A stretch of 64,000 bases of DNA, taken from NCBI GenBank assembly GCA_028551475.1, contig CM052358.1, positions 23,710,853 through 23,774,852 of the forward strand. The letters are read 5' to 3'. The notes below the pieces were generated by a model. It was not told the DNA's origin. It did not search any database and saw only the letters and a program-made list of their open reading frames with translations. Shown here in pieces: positions 22,501 to 32,560 of the stretch. The position numbers were made by a program, and so were the translations under genes. The stretch is from Casuarina equisetifolia. Taxonomy: Eukaryota > Streptophyta > Magnoliopsida > Fagales > Casuarinaceae. Each line of letters begins with the position of its first letter. Within the stretch, counting starts at the first letter, position 1.

Positions 22501-23865
22501 TGTTCGGTGAATTTTAGATGCAAGTGAACATGTCGAACAAGTAATATAATGATGAGAAAAGTATCGTCCCACGAAGATTGGTGAATACTGAACTAATTAA
22601 GTACTAATGATGAATTAATCCTAAAATTTATCTAGCAAATCAAAATATTGTTGAAGATGAATTAAAATTTAAAATTTCTAAAACGAAAACTCAATACTAA
22701 TTAAAATTGGATCCAAGTAAGAAAAATCAAGATGAGACACATGTTAGAGCTTCCGATTTCACCATAACTACTAGATATGAATTTCCATAGTTTATGCCTG
22801 CAAGAATGATATTATCTATGTGATGGCGGAATTTCCTAATTTATTTACTATCCTATGTCTAGGTATAGTAAACCTATTTAGTTCATTAATTCACTATATC
22901 TCTATATGTGAATTGAAACAAACCAAATGCATTAGGATCTATGAATATTCCTGGTTTACAATAAATCTTTCGATCATCTTATCACCAAAAGCCACACAAA
23001 TAACATGGTATATGTCTATCCACATTTAATTCATGGTTATATATTATAAGAAGTAATTGCATATTATTACCTTTTAGTCTCTAACATGCACATCAAATCA
23101 TTCAAGTGGTGGCCAATCACTTAAAAGCATTAAGCATAATAATATATAACTCACATAAATAAACTATCTTGTAAAACATAAAAACTTATAGGATTCACAT
23201 CATCATAGTTAGGCTACATCTTCGCTCTAACAAAAGAAGTTTAGAACATAATGAAATAATGAGGAAGAACAATAATAAGAAACAAAGAAGGCATCTTGAA
23301 TCCAAGAACAAGAAGTCTGTCACCCTTTTTGTCTTCTCTTCAAGAAATCTTGAATTCTTGGCCTCTCTCTTGAGTTGTGCTCAATTTCCTCCTTGGTTTC
23401 AGCGGCAACTTCTTTTCTCTCTTGCTTCCCCCTCTCTTCTATGCAGGGCTCCTCCTTTATATAGGGTATGGGATCTAGAACTTTCTCCTTATCCTAATAG
23501 CATTGGGTTTTGGATTCCCAATACAATTGGGTTTTAGACTTCTATATTAATTAGGCTTTGGACTCCTAATAGGACTAGGTTTTTTAATTATTTAAAAAAG
23601 ACAATAACAATAAAAATCTAATAACAATTATCCAAAGCCCAAGCCCAAGCCCATCTTGATTTCCTTCACCTTGATAATTTGACCATCTTCTGCCATATAA
23701 TAAGTACCAGGTTCTCCATGCTTGTTCTTTTTCTTCATGCCTCCTTATGCTACATAAATAAGACAAATTTAAGTAAATAAAGAGGAATTCAAATATTTTC
23801 TCACAAACATTAGAGAATTTATTATTTAAATTAGGTAAAATAACTCTATAAAAATAGAGTTATCA
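22501..23865 (-). repeat. Athila-like 5' LTR, full length
   Basis: 1,365 bases. On the plus strand it starts TGTTCGGTGAATTTTAG and ends AGAGTTATCA, giving TG...CA ends. The part from 22774 onward is duplicated at 14387-15485. It contains a TATATAGGG phrase near 23457 that could be read on the plus strand, but I assign no promoter from it. Confidence 0.85.
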
Positions 23866-24560
23866 GTGAGATATGTCAAGACTTGAGATTTAGATTGCGT
23901 GAGGAAAATTCAAGTACTCTGAGAGAAATCATCAACAAGGGTAAGGAAGAAACGAGAACCATCATGATGGGGGGTGTGATAGGATCCCCAAATGTCTAAG
24001 TGGATAAGAGAAAAAGGTGAGATAACATGGGATGTGCTAGAGGGAAAAGGAGTGTGAGATTGTTTGGAGAGGGGACAGATGGAACATTTGGGATAGGGGT
24101 AGGAGACACTATGACCCAATCATTGATGAAAAAAGGAAATATTATTATTATTAAAATTTGCATTACAAAAGGTGCCCTTGGATGGAGGAATACAATTGGA
24201 AAAATCAAAATTTTTGAGAAAAGAAACCTAAAAATAAAGGCCTTGATGGACATTACCCAAGCCCATCAGTTTGCCAGTCGAACGGGCCTAAAAGAGACAA
24301 ATAATGGAATCAAGAATGAGTCAACAATCATTATGAAAGCAAAGGTTAGAAGCAGATATGAGATTAAATTGGAATTCAGGGACAAAAAAGAGATTTTTAA
24401 GTGTGAGATGAGCACTAAGAATAACATCACCAATGGTGGATACGAAAGTAATGTTACCATTAGGAAGATGAATGGACGTGGATGAGGGATTGGGGTGAAT
24501 TTTGGAAAAAAAAAATTGTTGCAAATTATATGATCACTGGCACCTGAATCAATAATTCAT
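23866..24560 (-). pseudogene. Copia relic: integrase start and protease region
   Basis: Minus-strand pieces in changing frames. IDSGASDHIICNN (aspartic protease active-site region, 24556-24519) is preceded by a stop where copia proteins usually have Trp. HLPNGNITFVSTIGDVIL and LFFVPEFQFNLISASNLC (pre-integrase region) follow, and then PYPKCSICPLSKQSHTPFP with LIHLDIWGSYHTPHHDGSRF (integrase, zinc-binding end and first catalytic Asp). The sequence stops at the Athila LTR right after DDFSQST. The rest of integrase, reverse transcriptase and RNase H are gone. The right part of the element continues at 24600-26300. Confidence 0.85.
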
Positions 24561-24599
24561 GCAGTCAATGTAAGTGAGCTTGAAAAACAAAAGGAACTC

Positions 24600-26295
24600 C
24601 TGCAAAACTAGCAATCTTGTTAGGGGCCCCGTTCTAATTGAAGGCGTGCATAATTTATTAGACCTGGGCCTCAATGAGTAAGGGATTAGGCCCATCAGAG
24701 GAGGTTGTGGCATTTGGAGAAGGCCTTAGAATCACTTTGATCATGATCACTGGGCTTACCATGTAATTTCCAACAATGATCCTTAGTGTGGTTGCACCTT
24801 TTGAAATAATCACAAAATAAATTATTTAGACTATTGGATCTGCCGCATGATGTGTTTAGATCGTCAGATTAGTGCAAATTAAAGGAGGATTGTGCACCAT
24901 TGGATTGCTTGACTATAGGTATAGTGTTCACGCACTGGGAGCCATCAGATAAAGGCACGAGGTTAAATGAATGAGAGCCATCCGATCTAAGGGTTTCATC
25001 TGAGCCATCTGCGCTAAATAGAGGGTAACGCAAAGCGATCTTAGAAACACCTAAGGTCGAAGTACCTATCCAACCACTTCTCCCACGAAAGGTGAAAGCT
25101 CTCTGGGTATCCGTTGCACAACAAGCCAAAATAATGGATTCATCGATGCAAAGATATTCCAAAGATGCCAATTGTTGGTTTTCTTCCTGGATGACCAAGT
25201 GGAAGAAACGACGCAATGAAGGTGGAGGCTCCACCGCCAAAATCTAAGAACGAAAAACATTGTAAGTTTCATTCAAGCTCAAAAGAAAATGAATAAGCCA
25301 ATTTTGTTCTTTTATTTTTTGATATTGTCACAAAGTTGAGTCAGGACCTTCAAGGGGTTCTTCAGCTTGATTGCATCTGTTGTAAAGAGCAGCAAAGCAA
25401 TTGAAAAGCACAATGACGGAAAGGTTCCCTTGTCTCAGATTGGCCAAGGATTGGTCGATTTGGAACAATTAGACATGATCCGTGTGCCCATACATTTCAC
25501 AAATGCTATCCTAGAGAATCTAGGCATCTTTAGTGGGAGGGAGGCAGGCAACGACATCAGGCAAAAGGGCATTCCCGATCCATGTCCAAATGAGTTGGGA
25601 ACATTTATGCCATTAGCAAATGTTCCCAACTCATTTATCGATAAGGATAGATTTCTCGATCTATCCTTATCCTTCATGACAAGGGTGTGACAGAATTCAC
25701 ATGCCAAAATCGAGTAATTGTCAGCACCGGTGAGGAAGTGAGCCACGAGACGGAGTTTCGGGCCATCGGAGATGGCAGTGAAGAGTGGATCACTTGGTTC
25801 AGGGCGACTGCCGCCGGCGGCGAAATAGGGAATTACAAAGGTAGGGGGGAACAAGTAGGGATTGCTACCCGAACCCGAAAAATCTAACCCAGTGGGTTAA
25901 CCCAGATTCTGGGAAGAAATCAGAGGGATTCAGCCCAGTCCAATGGGGACTTGGGTCGTCAAAGGCAGGTCAAGCCCAAGTGGCAAGGAAGGTAAGAAAG
26001 GGGTTAGGTAGGGTTGTGGCCCAGTAGTGCACTGGGTTAGGTAAGGCTTAAAACCTAGAGGGAGATAATAAGGGGCCCAGTAGAACTAGGGGGTATGTGG
26101 CAGAGATGGGCCTATACCAATGGGGTCTAAGGCTATGGAGATAGAGGGCCTAGAGGAATAAGAAATTCCAGTGACAAGCAAATCAGCTAACCCTGAATCA
26201 GAATAAGGGTGATTGGGAGAAGGAGGAGCATAAGTGATGTCCTTGATGAGGGGGTCATCTGGATTTGCAGCAAGGGGCTTGGTGGACTTGGGCAT
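24600..26295 (-). pseudogene. Copia relic: gag region
   Basis: From an ATG at 26295 (MPKSTKPLAANPDDPLIKDI) the minus strand gives proline-rich sequence. Frames then change to segments with copia gag character: SDPLFTAISDGPKLRLVAHF, then LTGADNYSILACEF near 25720-25790, and RRFFHLVIQEENQQLASLEY near 25150-25210. A central stretch (about 25440-25690) is replaced or interrupted by two perfect foldbacks. Later sequence (24660-24860) holds a cysteine/histidine-rich remnant consistent with a decayed zinc knuckle. Gag forms the particle shell of the retrotransposon. Frames are broken several times, so no product is expected. Confidence 0.65.
25588..25671. repeat. Two adjacent perfect inverted repeats
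   Basis: The first foldback has 19-base arms (AAATGAGTTGGGAACATTT at 25588-25606 and its complement at 25618-25636) with an 11-base loop. The second starts four bases later with 13-base arms (GATAAGGATAGAT at 25640-25652, complement at 25659-25671) and a 6-base loop. Both are mismatch-free although the surrounding copia relic is degenerate. Confidence 0.9.
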
Positions 26296-26484
26296 GGTGA
26301 CAATAAGAGGAAAAAAAATAGGTAAAGTGTTTGTTTGGTTTTTTTATGTTTTTGAAAGATTTGATTGCTGATTTCCACACTAAAGGTTTTAATGTTGTGA
26401 TGCTGGTTAGCAATGGACAGTAAGAGAAAGGAAAAAAAAAGGAAATCAGAGAGAAAAAAGTGTGGAAGTGAGAGAACCAAGAAA

Positions 26485-26501
26485 GATGGCTCTTAATACC
26501 A
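26485..26501 (-). other. Copia relic primer-binding site
   Basis: The minus strand reads TGGTATTAAGAGCCATC just after the 5' LTR, close to the initiator-Met tRNA complementary site usual for Ty1/copia elements. Confidence 0.75.
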
Positions 26502-26731
26502 CGTCACAAAGGGAGAAAAAGGGCATGGAGGAGAGAATCACTGAATTGATTGATTAAAAGAATGTACAAGAGTTGTCCCTTTATAATGTAGGAACTTACA
26601 AACATGGGAATGAACAAATAAATGAACAAATTTATCTCTTACCAATTATACAAATAATTCCTCAATTTGACTTTGTTATATGGAAAAAATAATAGCTCAA
26701 TAGAAGGAAATATAATCACATATCTCCAACA
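26502..26731 (-). repeat. Copia relic 5' LTR
   Basis: About 230 bases. On the minus strand it starts TGTTGGAGATATGTG and ends CCCTTTGTGACG, the last base altered from the usual CA end. Its inner end matches the short remnant at 14378-14388. GATCG follows at 26732-26736. Confidence 0.75.
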
Positions 26732-27700
26732 GATCGCACTAAGTGGTGGAAAAGTTTTGCATTGGTATTAACAAATTTTCAATCTCGTCACCTCATAATT
26801 CATTATAGTTTGATTAAACCATTATGGAGGAAATATCTATAGAATCAAAGCAACATACTAATATGAAGTAATATTTAAATTATTTTAGTGATGGATGATC
26901 AATTGAATTAATTTTTATCTGTAAATTTTGTGATATATCTAAATTAAATGATATTTTACCTCAGGAAAAAAAGAAAAAAAAAGAAAGAAAAAGGGAGAGA
27001 ATCATGGCTTTGAAACACTGAGCCTAATAACTTATAGAAAGAGACAGAAGTTGGATGACGGATTTGAAGGAAATCATCCTAACTTCCAATAGTTTGTTTT
27101 CCAATTGCAAGTCAAGAAATATAGTTCTGGAGTTTCCTTTCTTCAAGCAAGGAAAGCCGAAGAAGGAAGGGTAACAAGCGTGAGCTGCAGGCAGTAACGC
27201 AATGTGAGAAGAAGAAACAAGCAAGAAGGGAACTGCTTGAAGGTCTGTCTATTCTGTGTATTCGATCGTGTAAAATGTTTTCTTGATTAAAAACAAAATT
27301 ATTCAATGGAACCGTATATTTTGGACTTCTGGCCGACCGACCTCGTAATGCATTGTGCAATTGCCAAGAACAAAAGAAAAGACACGTGGGTCTTCTTTCC
27401 ACCTAGCCATCGAAATTTCGTAGAAATTTCTTTTGCCTTCTACGCATTTTGACAGAAATTTTCCCTGCTTTTTCTGCTTTAAACATCTTTTGGCAATTTA
27501 CAGGTTCCCTAACATGTATTAAATTTCTTTCTTAAAATGAAGTTATACAAAAGAAACTTAGTATTAAATTTCTTTCTCAAAATGAAGTTATACAAAAGAA
27601 ACTTACTCATTTTCATCTTTCTTGCTGACTCTTCCTGCAAGCAGGCTTGAAAATCGTATTATTTATACAAAAGAAACTTATTTTTATCTTTCATCATTGT
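26732..27700. repeat. Receptor-gene 5' repeat family, right half of the split unit
   Basis: Continues the unit interrupted at 14377. It is similar to 53460-54260 and 55330-55900 (AATGATATTTTACC, then AAGTCAAG.AATATAGTTCT, then GGGAACTGCTTGA, then TTGGACTTCTGGCCGACC at 27321). A 45-bp tandem duplication lies at 27516-27605. Short frames on both strands recur in degraded form in the sister units, so I take them as non-coding. Confidence 0.7.
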
Positions 27701-28074
27701 AAGCTTCCTTGGCATTTTCTTCTAGTTCTCTGTTACGTGCACAAATCTGAGCACACGCAACAGGGGCCAAATGGAAGCCATTGTTATGGGTATTTGGATT
27801 ATATGGGTTGGCTTTTGGATGTGTAAGAGCCTTGAAGTCCATCTCTACCATTTGAAGGGTGAGGAGAGAGACATTTGAGAGTAACCGGGTTAACTTTCTG
27901 GATTCTTGCCTCCTTTCCATTTCAGTTCCTTGCCTTTTAATAGGCATTTTACAAGAGAGAGAGAGGGCTGCCATACCTTACCAGTCACGCCCAACTCTAT
28001 CTAGGCCTAAGTTACAGCTAGTGCAAGTTAGGTGAAACTTGCACGTAACATTCTCTTTGCCAATACTTGCCTTC
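27700..28074. other. WAK upstream region
   Basis: A minus-strand frame (27684-27974) has no recognisable domain. The segment lies between the repeat block and the WAK relic and is probably its promoter region. Confidence 0.35.
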
Positions 28075-28080
28075 TATAAA
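28075..28080 (+). promoter_or_regulatory. Possible TATA box of the WAK relic
   Basis: TATAAA in CTTCTATAAAGAGAAGG, 65-70 bases before the ATG at 28145, in a plausible position for a plant core promoter with a short leader. Confidence 0.4.
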
Positions 28081-28144
28081 GAGAAGGTCGTTAAGGCCGT
28101 AGAGGCATCAAGAAACTAAATTTGAGACAAAGAGAAGGCAAACC

Positions 28145-30901
28145 ATGGCTTTGCGTCGAACTGTCTTGCAAGAACTGCTGCTTGGAGCTCTAATCCTAGC
28201 AGCAGTAGAAGCAACACAAATCAATCCGAGCTGCAACCGCAGATGTGGATCAATTTCCATCCCCTACCCATTTGGAACCAGCGAAGATTGTTACCTTGAC
28301 CCATATTTTCTCGTCACTTGTAATCACACGTTCAACCCTCCAAAGCCATTTCTGGGTAGCGGCAACGTGGGGGTCCTCAGCATATCACTGAACGGTGAAC
28401 TGCGAGTGAATAGTTTTGTAGCCTCACGTTGCGTTAATGGGTATTCCGACAACCCGGACTTCACATCAGGATGGACTCGCATCTCATATTAGAAGAACAA
28501 GCTCACTGCAGTCGGTTGCAAGACAGTGGCCTTCATTGAAGGCACGACTACGAAGCAGAATTACACGACTGGATGCATATCACGCTGCGACAGTATTGAC
28601 TGTGTGGTCAACGGTTCTTGCAATGGCATTGGCTGTTGCGAGTCTCTCATCCCAGAAGACATTACTTATTTCAGAGTCTCTGTTATTCGCTTCTACAACG
28701 ACACCGGAACAGACAGGTTTAATCCCTGCGGTTTTGGTTTTCTAGTGGAAAATGAAGCATACAAATTTTCCTCTCTAGATCTTGCGAATTTACAGAAAAG
28801 GGAGACTTCCTGTGGTGCTTGATTGGGCAGTGGGAGATAAAACATGTTCAGAGGCTCAAAAAACTAAGATAACCTATGCATGTAAGGCAACCTTCAGTGA
28901 ATGTTATAATTCCACCAATGGTCCTGGCTATCGCTGCCGTTGCTCCTCAGGCTACAAAGGGAACCCATACCTCCCTAATGGTTGCAAAGGTAACGGTTGA
29001 GATTTGGATTAATAAGCAGTTCATCATTGGTAGTGAAGTGCTTTTTTCTTTAAAAATGGTATGCACCGAAAATATGTTTTTTTTATTTAAATAAGATTTT
29101 TCAAACAACTTAAACTATTGTTAGTGCATTTTCTTTTTATTTCCAAGTTCTATAAGCCAAACTATTATTTGTCAAGTCTTCGAGAGTAAGTCATTAGCTA
29201 AATAAGCATAAAAGGTTGTGTTACTTTATTGCTAGTCTTGACCGACTAAACTATGATCCAGATATTGACGAGTGCAAAGCTTCAAAACATTGCAACAGTG
29301 AAAAACAATGCATAAACATCAATGGGACTTTCAAATGTGTTTGTCGAAAGGGATATAAAGAATATAGGGTGAGAAATGAAATGGTGTGCAGCCCTAAAGA
29401 CAGCATCAATGGTAGCATTGCTATCCTTCTGGGTAAGTACAATTCTTCAGAATACTACATTTTTTAACAAGTCCACCAATGCTTTTGCCCTGCTGAGTAT
29501 GTTAGGCATTTTGGCCTTTTGTCGAGTATACGATGGCAAGACGACTCTTTACTTTTTTTTTTTTAGGATAGACTTCAAACATAATTAAAGCTATAGAAAG
29601 TGAATACATGTTCCCATTAGGTGAAATAATATTTGTAATAAACTTCTTAAATTATTTATGTAGCAAAGATAGTGTTATTGACTTTGTTCCAAATCCACAT
29701 TTAAACATTTTCAGGCATTGCTATAAGCTTTTCATTACTACTCATTGGAGGTTTTTCAATTTATTGGGGACTGAAGAAAAGAAAGCTCATCAAGATGAGA
29801 AAAAAATACTTCAAAGAAAATGGTGGCTTAATGTTACAATGACAACTCTCATGTTACTTAGGGTCTAAAAAGCTAACAAAAATCTTTAACACTGAAAAGA
29901 TCAAAAAGGCTACCAATAACTATGACAAGAGCATGATTCTTGGTCAAGGAGGCAATGGAATTGTTTACAAAGGAGTATTACCTGGAAATCAATTGGTTGT
30001 CATAAAAAAATCCAAAGTGTTTGACCAATCCCAAGTTAATCAATTTGTGAATGAAGTAGTTTTACTTACCTAAATCAATCATCGAAATATGGTTAGGTTA
30101 TTGGGTTGTTGTTTTGAAACTGAAGTCCCCTTACTAGTTTATGAATTCATCATAGATGGGACTCTTTTTAAACACATTCACAATAGCAATTGCTCATCTC
30201 TTTCATGGGAACAACGTCTGAAGATTGCAATAGAAATCCCAAGGGTTCTCGCATATCTACATTTTGAAATATCTATGCCAATTATTCATAGAGATGTGAA
30301 ATCTACCAACATACTTTTAGATGATAATATCACAGCAAAAGTTGCAGACTTTGGAGCTTCAAGGTTGGTTTCTCTTGATAAAACAAGAGTAACTGCTTTA
30401 GTATAGGGAACTTATGGGTATTTAGATTCTGAATATTTCTATACAAGCTAACTAACTGAAAAAAGTGATATTTATAATTTTTGTATTGTCATGGTAGAAT
30501 TATTAACAAGTATGAAGGTTATTTTTTCAGATAGTATAGGAAGTAATACAAATCTTGCTAGTTACTTTGTTTTGTCAATGAAAGAGGATCATTTATTTGA
30601 TATCCTTGACAACCACATAATGAATGAGGATAATGTTGAGGAATTAGAAAAAGTTGCCAACCTTATACAAAGATGCTAAAGTGTGAGAGGGGAGGATAGA
30701 CCCTCTATGAGGGAAGTGGCTATGGAGCTGGAGGGTCTAAGAATTGTGAAAATGCTTGCACGGGGAAAGACTACTCTCTCCACAGAAAAAACCGAGTCCT
30801 CACTTACTGAACCTGCGGAGTCTATTAGCACAGATGTTGGTGCTGACTGCTCTTCTCCAATGAATCTGAGACCTATGATGGCACAAGGAGCTACGAATTG
30901 A
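28145..30901 (+). pseudogene. Wall-associated receptor kinase (WAK), multiply broken
   Basis: The original gene encoded a plasma-membrane kinase that senses pectin fragments. Exon 1 (28145 to about 28988) has a signal peptide (MALRRTVLQELLLGALILAA), a galacturonan-binding domain (CNRRCGSISIPYPFGTSEDC) and a first EGF domain. Exon 2 (about 29262-29432) is a calcium-binding EGF (DIDECKASKHC). Exon 3 (from about 29716) has a membrane helix and a kinase with [31 protein letters not shown] and DFGASRL. Exon borders follow GT-AG. Disabling changes: TAG at 28490, a frameshift near 28798-28810, TGA at 29840, TAA at 30071, TAG at 30404, TAA at 30449 and TAA at 30677. Catalytic residues survive, so loss is recent on the family scale. 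At least three stops sit where family members have Gln. Confidence 0.93.
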
Positions 30902-32185
30902 AAGCACTTGATGATAGCAGATAACCAGCTAGTCCACAGCACGTGTACCGCATCGATGAATAAAAAGTTGCAATTTTGTTGGTCTGAGTGTTTTGTGTAA
31001 ACATGTGTACCGTAGTTTCAAATTTCTGCAAACATATGACATAAAGTTGTGTTGCCTGATAAATGTCTGTTACTCCAGCGATCAACGTTTCTATCATTTT
31101 CCGGAAAAGCTCAGCTATAGAGCTAGGTGGAATAAGTAAGAGGATAATGGAGGTGCAACTGAACCTTGGATGTCTTTTAATTTTTAAAGATGTGGTAGCC
31201 TAGTTTATCTCTTGGATTATGAAATATTAGTGATGTATGATTGAGAGTCTTGCATGTTCATGATCAGAGTCATAATCCTAGTTTCTTGGGTTATGAGACA
31301 TTGGGGTCAAATTACCTTAAATATTGTGGCTTTGTCTATATTTAAATTATTTGCTATTGCTCTTAAAATAAATTGTTTTTAGTTTACAGATAAAGAATAT
31401 CTACTTTTATTATTATATTGATTCATCTTTAGTGGTTTAATGTTTACTAGCATTCTGCATTGAGATTTTTGTTAAAAATCAAAAATCCTTCAATAAGAAT
31501 TTCAGATGCAATTTGCTCCCTTTTCTGAGTCATTTGATAGTCATTAAACCTCACAATTGGACTATTAATTATGTTAGACCTCTTCTTTGTCTTCCATTTT
31601 ATTCACAATTTACTGCAAAATCCTCTACATATTACGATATTTCCTTCTAATATGCTGTTTAAAAAAATAAACATTTTAACATTCAATATAAACATTGGCC
31701 TATTAATTATGTGAGATTTCCACGTTTCTTCATTTCCTTTTCCTTTTCCTTTTCCTTTTTCTTTTCTATATTTTAGGCCTCTGCACGTGTTTCTGCAGCT
31801 ACGTAATCAAACCAACAAGATCCGTTATTCATCAACATGATAATTGCAATTTAAACTCCAACAGGGAAGAGAGATTTAACAGAATCCATGAGAGTCAGAA
31901 CCGAAGATCACCCACAAAATTAGTAACGGCTCTTGGTATTTAGCACTGGTAAGAAATATCATTTCAAATTAAAATTCAATAATAATAACAAGTGAATGTA
32001 TTCTTTCGTGACACTTGAGGAACAGCTAGAAGTGTCTAGTTACATAGGATACGCAAAATTGCACTAATACAGCCCTGCTACCAAAAACTTACATGTTACG
32101 ATAGATATGAACAATACAGATGTATGCCAATGTATCAGGATCATGGAAGAGATTACCAAAAACAATGATCTTGCTGTTGGTAAGT
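30902..32185. other. Intergenic between WAK and callose synthase relics
   Basis: AT-rich, with no gene seen. A short CCTTTT-type simple repeat lies at about 31735-31765. The right end is presumably the 3' untranslated side of the minus-strand callose synthase relic. Confidence 0.45.
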
Positions 32186-32560
32186 TTACTCCTTGTTCCG
32201 AGATGATCGATCCTTCCGTTGCCTACCAAGAATACGAGAAATTTGCAGACCTCTGCTCAAAGCCTTGTTGAAGAGCATACGGTCAGGAATTCTGAAACGA
32301 AGGGGAACCAGGCCAGGAATACAGCCGGAGCGAACAGAAGAAAACCCATGATGATCTCGTACCCACAGCTAGTGTCCGAACTGAACCCCAAAACCCATTT
32401 TGCTGAACAACGGGCTTACAAGCTTGTGCAATCTGGTCCAATCAAGGATAAAGTAGATAACATGTTGTTCAAGAATAGAAAAACGAAACACATAACTAGA
32501 CTTACACCAGAGCATAGAGCTGTTAAAAATGTGTGGATCTAAATCCTACTTGAGAATTGA
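32186..32560 (-). pseudogene. Callose synthase C-terminal exon fragment
   Basis: The minus strand encodes the extreme C-terminus of a callose (1,3-beta-glucan) synthase, a very large plasma-membrane enzyme using UDP-glucose: IAQACKPVVQQNGFWGSVRT, then YEIIMGFLLFAPAVFLAWFP and FVSEFLTRMLFNKALSRGLQ, ending RILGRQRKDRSSRNKE and a stop at 32188-32186. The last two hydrophobic segments are the family's final membrane spans. A frame change between SVRTLA and YEIIMG (near 32363) and poor sequence upstream of IAQAC show decay. The rest of the roughly 1,900-residue protein is not in the window. The left end of TNL copy C begins at or just inside its broken edge. Confidence 0.85.

Larger units (their letters stand above)
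14387..23865 (-). mobile_element. Ty3/gypsy retrotransposon, Athila-like, nested in copia relic
   Basis: The element reads on the minus strand. Its order is 5' LTR (22501-23865), primer-binding site near 22476-22496 (CCGTTGCCGGGGA as read on the minus strand), gag, protease, reverse transcriptase, RNase H, integrase, a long non-coding spacer, polypurine tract, truncated 3' LTR. The RT motif FIDDFSVFG, the absence of a chromodomain after integrase, and the second purine tract preceded by a GAGGACAATGC phrase (near 16875) fit the Athila lineage. The coding region is disrupted by a gag/pol frameshift and two stops, so the copy is not autonomous. The two LTRs differ at about a dozen positions by eye (roughly 1%), so insertion was recent on a plant timescale. 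Confidence 0.85.
14378..26731 (-). mobile_element. Old Ty1/copia relic, host of the nested Athila element
   Basis: The outer element runs from TGTCACAAA (14378), matching the inner end of its right LTR, to CTCCAACA (26731). Only about ten bases of its left (3') LTR remain. Its internal part survives at 23866-26501: integrase (LIHLDIWGSYHTPHHDGSRF), a protease-region phrase IDSGASDHI near 24520-24556, and gag-like frames (24869-26295). Reverse transcriptase and RNase H are missing. Stops and frame changes are frequent, so the element is dead. GATCG flanks both ends. The Athila-like element occupies 14387-23865. Confidence 0.75.

Noticed and set aside
32219-32542. 107-codon plus-strand frame
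   Set aside because: The opposite strand gives a clear callose synthase C-terminus, so the plus frame is a shadow.
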